From Alpinimonas psychrophila (GTDB lineage Bacteria; Actinomycetota; Actinomycetes; Actinomycetales; Microbacteriaceae): 64,000 nucleotides of DNA. Position 1 is the stretch's first letter; the number at the start of each line of letters is the position of its first letter. Below the pieces are notes generated by a model. It was not told the origin of the DNA. It was given only the letters and a program-made list of their open reading frames with translations, and ran no database searches. The position numbers were made by a program, and so were the translations under genes. Positions 59,586 to 64,000 of this stretch are shown one piece after another. The DNA is taken from positions 62,001 to 126,000 of the forward strand of contig NZ_JACGWU010000005.1 of the NCBI RefSeq assembly GCF_014137865.1. The letters run 5' to 3'.

Positions 59586-61421
59586 ATGTCAACCACGAAT
59601 AAAGCTCCCGCCGCCACCTCGCCCATCATGAGCAAGCGTCAAATTCTGCTGGTCATGATCGGCCTCATGGCGGGCATGTTCCTCTCTGCTCTCGATCAGA
59701 CCGTGGTCTCTACGTCGATGCGCACCATTTCCGACGACCTGCACGGAATGTCCCTGCAGGCCTGGGTCACCACCGCGTACCTGATCATGTCGACCATTTC
59801 GACTCCGCTCTACGGCAAGCTCAGCGATATCTTTGGCCGCCGCATTCTGTTCATCATTGCCATCTCGATCTTCTTGCTCGGCTCGCTGCTCGCCGGGACC
59901 GCCGGCAACATGTACGAGCTCGCGTCGTTCCGCGCCATTCAAGGCCTCGGTGCAGGTGGTCTGATGGCCCTGCCGCTCGCCATCATGGGGGACATGCTTG
60001 CTCCCCGGGAGCGTGCCAAATATCAGGGTTTCTTCCTGGCCGTCTTCGGTGTCTCGAGCGTCATTGGCCCCCTGATTGGCGGCGTCCTTTCGGGCACCCA
60101 CGAGATTTTGTTTCTCTCCGGTTGGCGCTGGGTATTCCTCATTAACCTGCCGATCGGTCTCATCGCCCTCGCCATCGTGTTGCGCTTCCTGCACCTTCCC
60201 TCCACGCACCGTCGAGTGCGCATCGACTGGTGGGGCGCGACCACCGTTATCACGGCAACCGTTCCCCTCTTGATCGTTGCCGAACAGGGTCGCGAGTGGG
60301 GCTGGGATTCTCCCGCAGCCTTCTTCTGCTACGGCCTGGGGATTTTGAGTACTGTTGCCTTCATCCTGATTCAACGTGCCATGGGTGACGACGCCCTGAT
60401 CCCGTTGAAGATGTTCAAATCGCAAACCTTCTCCGTGTCCACCATCCTGGGTGTCTTCGTCGGTTTTGGCATGTTCGGGGCAATGATGACAATTCCCCTG
60501 TACCTCCAACTCGTCAAGGGATCCACCCCCACCGAGAGCGGTTTCCAAATGCTCCCGATGATTCTGGGGCTCATGATTGCCTCCATTGCCAGCGGTCAGC
60601 TCATGGCCCGCACCGGAAGCTACAAATGGTTCCCGCGCGTGGGAACGGCGTTCATGGTCTTGGGGTTTTACGTTCTCACCTTCCTCACTTCCAAAAGTGA
60701 CATCACGCTTGCCATGCTCGGCATGTTCCTGATGGGCCTTGGCCTCGGTCAGCTCATGCAAACCCTCACCGTCGCCAGCCAGAACTCGGTGGGCCCACGT
60801 GACATCGGGGTCGCCACAAGCTCCTCCACCTTCTTTAGGTCGATGGGTGGAACGGCCGGAACCGCGATCCTGTTCTCGGCACTGTTTGCGCGCATCCCCG
60901 AAACGTTGGCAGCAGCATTCGGAACCCCCGCCATTACCAGCGGAATTACCGCCGCCATGCAAGATCCCGCGGTCGCCGCCGACCCCAAGAACGCCCAAAT
61001 TCTGGCGCTCTACGCAGACCCCACCACGATTGGAACGGCCCTGAACGGTGACACCTCGTTCCTGAATAACGCGGATCCCCGCCTTGCCGAACCTTTCTTG
61101 GTCGGCTTCGCCCAAGCCACGGTGTCGATTTACTGGATCGGGTTCTTCGTTCTCGCTGTCGCCTTCGTTCTCAGCTGCTTCTTGAAAGCCCAGCCCCTGC
61201 GCCAGAAATCAGCGATGGAAGAAGCCGCTGATGAGGATGCCGTTCTGCTCGCCGAGCGCGCCGCCGAGATGATGGGTTCCATGATCGAGCCCGGTACAGC
61301 TACCGGTCAGATTGCCTTGGCCCAAGCAGAAGAACGAGAAGCTGCGCGTAAGGATCACCGCGACAAGGCGGAAGCCAAAGCTGCGGCAAAGTTGGCCAAG
61401 GGCTCAAAACCTCAGAAGTAA
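59586..61421 (+). CDS. DHA2-family MFS multidrug exporter
   Basis: A 611-residue transporter with 14 predicted helices. It opens LLVMIGLMAGMFLSALDQTV followed by VSTSMRTI; motif A-like is YGKLSDIFGRRILF, and the antiporter motif C region is FLAVFGVSSVIGPLIGGVL. A ~75-residue charged Ala/Glu/Lys tail follows the last helix. It exports drugs or other small organics by proton antiport; the substrate is unknown. The preceding 59455-59585 has only a GGGT/ACCC mini-hairpin near 59516. Confidence 0.93.
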   Translation: MSTTNKAPAATSPIMSKRQILLVMIGLMAGMFLSALDQTVVSTSMRTISDDLHGMSLQAWVTTAYLIMSTISTPLYGKLSDIFGRRILFIIAISIFLLGSLLAGTAGNMYELASFRAIQGLGAGGLMALPLAIMGDMLAPRERAKYQGFFLAVFGVSSVIGPLIGGVLSGTHEILFLSGWRWVFLINLPIGLIALAIVLRFLHLPSTHRRVRIDWWGATTVITATVPLLIVAEQGREWGWDSPAAFFCYGLGILSTVAFILIQRAMGDDALIPLKMFKSQTFSVSTILGVFVGFGMFGAMMTIPLYLQLVKGSTPTESGFQMLPMILGLMIASIASGQLMARTGSYKWFPRVGTAFMVLGFYVLTFLTSKSDITLAMLGMFLMGLGLGQLMQTLTVASQNSVGPRDIGVATSSSTFFRSMGGTAGTAILFSALFARIPETLAAAFGTPAITSGITAAMQDPAVAADPKNAQILALYADPTTIGTALNGDTSFLNNADPRLAEPFLVGFAQATVSIYWIGFFVLAVAFVLSCFLKAQPLRQKSAMEEAADEDAVLLAERAAEMMGSMIEPGTATGQIALAQAEEREAARKDHRDKAEAKAAAKLAKGSKPQK

Positions 61422-61426
61422 AGGCT

Positions 61427-62284
61427 CTATCCGCGCTCGAAGATCACATCGCCCGTCGCAACAACGGCAGCAAAGCGCTTCTGCATGACGACAATGGCCT
61501 CGGGGTTTTGATCGACCAGTACGAAGCGGCGACCGAGAGCGGCGGCGACTGCTCCCGTGGTTCCGCTGCCGGCAAAAAAGTCAAGCACGGCGTCTCCCTG
61601 ACGTGACGAAGCGTGCACGATTCGGCGCAAAATACCCTCGGGCTTCTGCGTCGGATACCCCGTTTTTTCACGACCAGTGGGAGAGACGATGGTGTGCCAC
61701 CACACATCGGTGGGGAGCTTTCCGCGCTCGGCTTTCTCGGCCGTCACCAAGCCGGGGGCCATGTACGGTTCGCGATCCACTTCATCCGAGTTAAAGAAAT
61801 ATGTCACAGGATTCTTGACGTACACCAGAATCGTGTCATGCTTGGCGGGCCAACGCTTCTTTGACTTGGCGCCATAGTCATAGGCCCAAATAATCTCGTT
61901 GAGAAAACTTTCGCGGCCGAAGAGGGCATCCAACATGACCTTCGCGTAGTGTGCCTCACGATAATCCAGGTGCAGATAGAGAGTGCCGTCGTCGGTCAGC
62001 AAGCGCCAGGCCTCCCGCAGTCTGGGTTCGAGAAAACCCCAGTAGTCATCGAAACGATCGTCGTACCGCATGAGATCACTGCGGGTGCGCTCATAGGACT
62101 TGCCCTTGAAACCAGTGAGGGCTGTTGTGGAATCCGCGGCGGCCAGCACGCTCGTTGTCTTGGTGCGCGTTTGTTCTCGCCCCGTATTGAACGGCGGATC
62201 AATGTAGATGAGGGTGAACGTGGCATCCGGAAGCGTCGCCAACACAGCGAGGTTATCTCCATGGATGATGCGGCCAATAGTCAC
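61427..62284 (-). CDS. Site-specific DNA methyltransferase (beta-class, orphan)
   Basis: A 285-residue amino-methyltransferase with the catalytic motif IV first (LIYIDPPFNTG, ~29-39) and the AdoMet motif I near the C-terminus (VLDFFAGSGTTGAVAAALGR), the beta order of N6-adenine or N4-cytosine enzymes. YPTQKPEGILRRIV is motif X. GTG 62284 starts VTIGRIIHGDN at the usual place; a longer ATG start at 62332 would collide with the divergent GNAT gene. No restriction enzyme gene is adjacent. Confidence 0.92.
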   Translation of the reverse strand: MTIGRIIHGDNLAVLATLPDATFTLIYIDPPFNTGREQTRTKTTSVLAAADSTTALTGFKGKSYERTRSDLMRYDDRFDDYWGFLEPRLREAWRLLTDDGTLYLHLDYREAHYAKVMLDALFGRESFLNEIIWAYDYGAKSKKRWPAKHDTILVYVKNPVTYFFNSDEVDREPYMAPGLVTAEKAERGKLPTDVWWHTIVSPTGREKTGYPTQKPEGILRRIVHASSRQGDAVLDFFAGSGTTGAVAAALGRRFVLVDQNPEAIVVMQKRFAAVVATGDVIFERG

Positions 62285-62330
62285 GTGCCTAGTCTGGCAG
62301 GTGCTCGGGTGCCGGGCGTAGGCTGAGGCC

Positions 62331-62669
62331 ATGGCTATTGAGGTGATTCACGAACCCGCCGCCCACCGCTATGTCGTCCTCGTTGACGGCGCCGAGGCCG
62401 GCGAAGCGAGTTACGTCATGCGCGCGGATGAACTGATGATCACGCACACGTTTATCGACCCGAACCACCGCAACGAGGGGCTTGGTGCCGTTCTAGTGCA
62501 CCGCGCCATCGATGACATCATCGCCACGAGTACGCAACGCATAACATCCGGATGCTGGTTTGTCACCGCCTGGCTGGGCGCCCACCCGGGCTACGTTGAT
62601 GCAGCGCGCTCCGGCGGTATCGATGCCGAGCTCGGCAATACCTGCCGGATTGTTACCCCTGACCGTTAG
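62331..62669 (+). CDS. Small GNAT-type acetyltransferase (YjdJ-like)
   Basis: A 112-residue protein of the short GNAT subfamily. It has YVVLVDGAEAGEASYVMR, then MITHTFIDPNHRNEGLGAVL (acetyl-CoA pyrophosphate loop R-N-E-G-L-G) and VHRAIDDI, and ends HPGYVDAARSG. Family members are ~90-110 residues and their acceptor is unknown. It is divergent from the methyltransferase gene, with the starts 47 bp apart. Confidence 0.88.
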   Translation: MAIEVIHEPAAHRYVVLVDGAEAGEASYVMRADELMITHTFIDPNHRNEGLGAVLVHRAIDDIIATSTQRITSGCWFVTAWLGAHPGYVDAARSGGIDAELGNTCRIVTPDR

Positions 62670-62678
62670 GCCAAAGCG

Positions 62679-63515
62679 TTAGGCCAAACGCGACTTGATC
62701 CACTTCACCATGTCTGCGATGACTTCCCGGCGGTTGGTTTCGTTGAAGAGCTCGTGACGGGCATCCGGATACACGGTTACCGTGACGTCATTCTGGGCCG
62801 CCGTTTTGGTATACGCCTTGGCCAGTTTCAGCGCGCTCTTCTCACCCCCCAAGGGATCACGGCTACCCAAAATGATGAGGATGGGCACCTGATCCATGTC
62901 GTAGGCGGGCACGCCATATAGGCGCAAACCGTCAAGGAGGCCGAACAATTTGAGAACCTCGGCGTCAAACGTGAGAGGGTCGGCCTCGAACGCGGCCACA
63001 ACTTTGGGGTCGCGGCTGAGCCACTCGTGGGTTGTGCCGCCTTCGAAAGCGAACTTCTTGTTCAGATCCCCCGATTCCATGGAGCCGGGCATGCGATACG
63101 CGGTGGCCGACAGAATGACTTCCGCGTAGTCACTAGCGTGCGTGTTAATGAGTTTTTGGGCAAGGAGCGAGCCCATACTGTGGCCCAGCAAGACGATTGG
63201 TACGCCAGGGTTTTCCTCACGAATGATGGTGGTCAGCTGGCTGATGTTTCCGATTGCAGCCCGAAGCCCTCCGGCACCGAGGTGACCCAGCTGGGTCGTG
63301 TCGTCGTTAAACTGCTGCATGCCTGTGCGTCCGTGCCCCCGCATGTCCGCAACGTAGACGCCGAATCCCGCGGTGTTGAGGGCCTTGGCCAGAGCCGTGT
63401 ACCGGCCGGCGTGCTCACCAATGCCGTGCGCAATTTGGATGATGGCCTTGGCCGCAGCTTTCGGATAGACGTCATAAGTAATGACGACCCCGAACGGATC
63501 AGTGAATGTTGGCAC
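62679..63515 (-). CDS. Alpha/beta hydrolase (monoglyceride lipase/lysophospholipase-like)
   Basis: A 278-residue serine hydrolase: oxyanion region IIQIAHGIGEHAGRYTALA, nucleophile elbow VLLGHSMGSLLAQ (Ser), Asp region ILIILGSRDPLGGE and His in YPDARHELFNE. The HGIGEHAGRY pattern is typical of the monoacylglycerol lipase group. No signal peptide is seen. It is convergent with the GNAT gene (9-bp gap). Confidence 0.92.
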   Translation of the reverse strand: MPTFTDPFGVVITYDVYPKAAAKAIIQIAHGIGEHAGRYTALAKALNTAGFGVYVADMRGHGRTGMQQFNDDTTQLGHLGAGGLRAAIGNISQLTTIIREENPGVPIVLLGHSMGSLLAQKLINTHASDYAEVILSATAYRMPGSMESGDLNKKFAFEGGTTHEWLSRDPKVVAAFEADPLTFDAEVLKLFGLLDGLRLYGVPAYDMDQVPILIILGSRDPLGGEKSALKLAKAYTKTAAQNDVTVTVYPDARHELFNETNRREVIADMVKWIKSRLA

Positions 63516-63567
63516 GAAATGTTCCCCCTCGAGCGGTGGCTCAATAACTAGCTGGCCCGGACGCGCG

Positions 63568-64000
63568 TTACCGCACGCCCCCCATCAACTTAAGCACCCA
63601 TCGACTGATCAGTAGCAGTGCACTACCGATAGCGATCGAAATGATTCCCAGAATAAAGAAGTAACCGATGTTTTCCACCGGATTTGTGGAGCTGTAGAAC
63701 GTTGCCAACTGGCCCGACATGGCAGTTCCCAGCGAGGAGGCCAAGAACAACAGCGCCACCATTTGGGTGCGATAGACCTTGGGGGCCAACTTGGTGGAGA
63801 CCGACAGCCCCACGGGGGACAGGAGAAGTTCGGCGATGGTGAAGACGAACAAAATTCCCACCAAAGCCAGCAGGGGAGCCGAGTGCGGTGCCGCCGTAGC
63901 GATCGGGAGAAAGAGCAGGAAGCCAAGTCCCACAACGATGGTCCCCAGGGAAAACTTCACGGGCGTGCTCGGCTGACGCGTTCCCCACTTGGTCCAGAGT
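63568..64000 (-). CDS. POT/PTR2 peptide:proton symporter, C-terminal part
   Basis: The gene runs off the right edge; the minus-strand frame is open from 64000 (LWTKWGTRQPSTPVKFSLG) to the stop at 63568. The visible 143 residues contain four helices, including FTIAELLLSPVGLSVSTKLA, the conserved late helix of bacterial di/tripeptide transporters (E..LSPVGLS), and FFILGIISIAIGSALLLI. It imports small peptides with protons. Confidence 0.88.
   Translation of the reverse strand, partial: LWTKWGTRQPSTPVKFSLGTIVVGLGFLLFLPIATAAPHSAPLLALVGILFVFTIAELLLSPVGLSVSTKLAPKVYRTQMVALLFLASSLGTAMSGQLATFYSSTNPVENIGYFFILGIISIAIGSALLLISRWVLKLMGGVR

Noticed and set aside
59589-61115. A 508-codon open frame on the minus strand opposite the DHA2 exporter
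   Set aside because: It is a high-G+C antisense shadow: composition rich in Gly/Glu/His/Arg, no recognisable domain, and the plus-strand MFS protein is unmistakable.

Overview
The window reads as chromosome of a free-living, moderately high-G+C actinobacterium, most likely a Microbacteriaceae member. Pointers are the tiny bS22 ribosomal protein, a mycoredoxin-type glutaredoxin, an archaeal-genre aspartyl-tRNA synthetase of about 436 residues, actinobacterial IS481 and integrase relics, and a conserved ATP-grasp/alpha-E/transglutaminase cluster. The taxon is an inference; no rRNA is present.

Layout. 0-10.2 kb is core housekeeping: an alpha/beta hydrolase fragment, aspS, redox proteins, bS22, an ArsR-type regulator, a Ktr/Trk potassium uptake pair, proC, a cation-efflux protein, an amidotransferase, tadA and upp. 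10.2-12.2 kb holds an orphan winged-helix regulator with a possible cysteine-rich leader peptide. A VapBC-like toxin-antitoxin module lies directly behind it, and the last 31 bp of the regulator are repeated on the far side of the module. 12.2-17.6 kb has a photolyase, a rhodanese lipoprotein under a 30-bp palindrome, and the three-gene peptide-modification cluster. 17.8-25.7 kb is a complete kdpFABC-DE system preceded by a 27-residue membrane peptide ORF. 25.8-32.1 kb has an alcohol dehydrogenase, tRNA-Arg(ACG), glycerate kinase, a flavin reductase, a second transglutaminase and an ABC exporter. 32.1-34.0 kb is a HipAB pair.

34.2-43.9 kb is a visibly more A+T-rich catabolic island. It has a double-domain Lrp regulator, an amino-acid ABC importer, a D-2-hydroxyacid dehydrogenase, an amidohydrolase, an AruI-like 2-oxoacid decarboxylase and an M20 amidase. 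Its substrate cannot be read from sequence, and it is the best candidate here for an undescribed pathway.

43.9-51.0 kb is a decayed integration zone ending at tRNA-Ser(GCT). It contains relics of polA, a YefM antitoxin, two copies of a small regulator-like ORF, an integrase tail, an IS481 element, partial tRNA-Ser copies and a broken nucleotidyltransferase beside an intact XRE gene. Dps, a surface protein and small membrane proteins survive inside it.

51.1-64 kb returns to core functions: an LCP protein, tRNA-Ser(TGA), a HAD phosphatase, serS, pheA, pgm, a DD-carboxypeptidase, a CapA-like protein, a DHA2 exporter, an orphan DNA methyltransferase, a GNAT, a lipase-like hydrolase and the C-terminal end of a peptide transporter.
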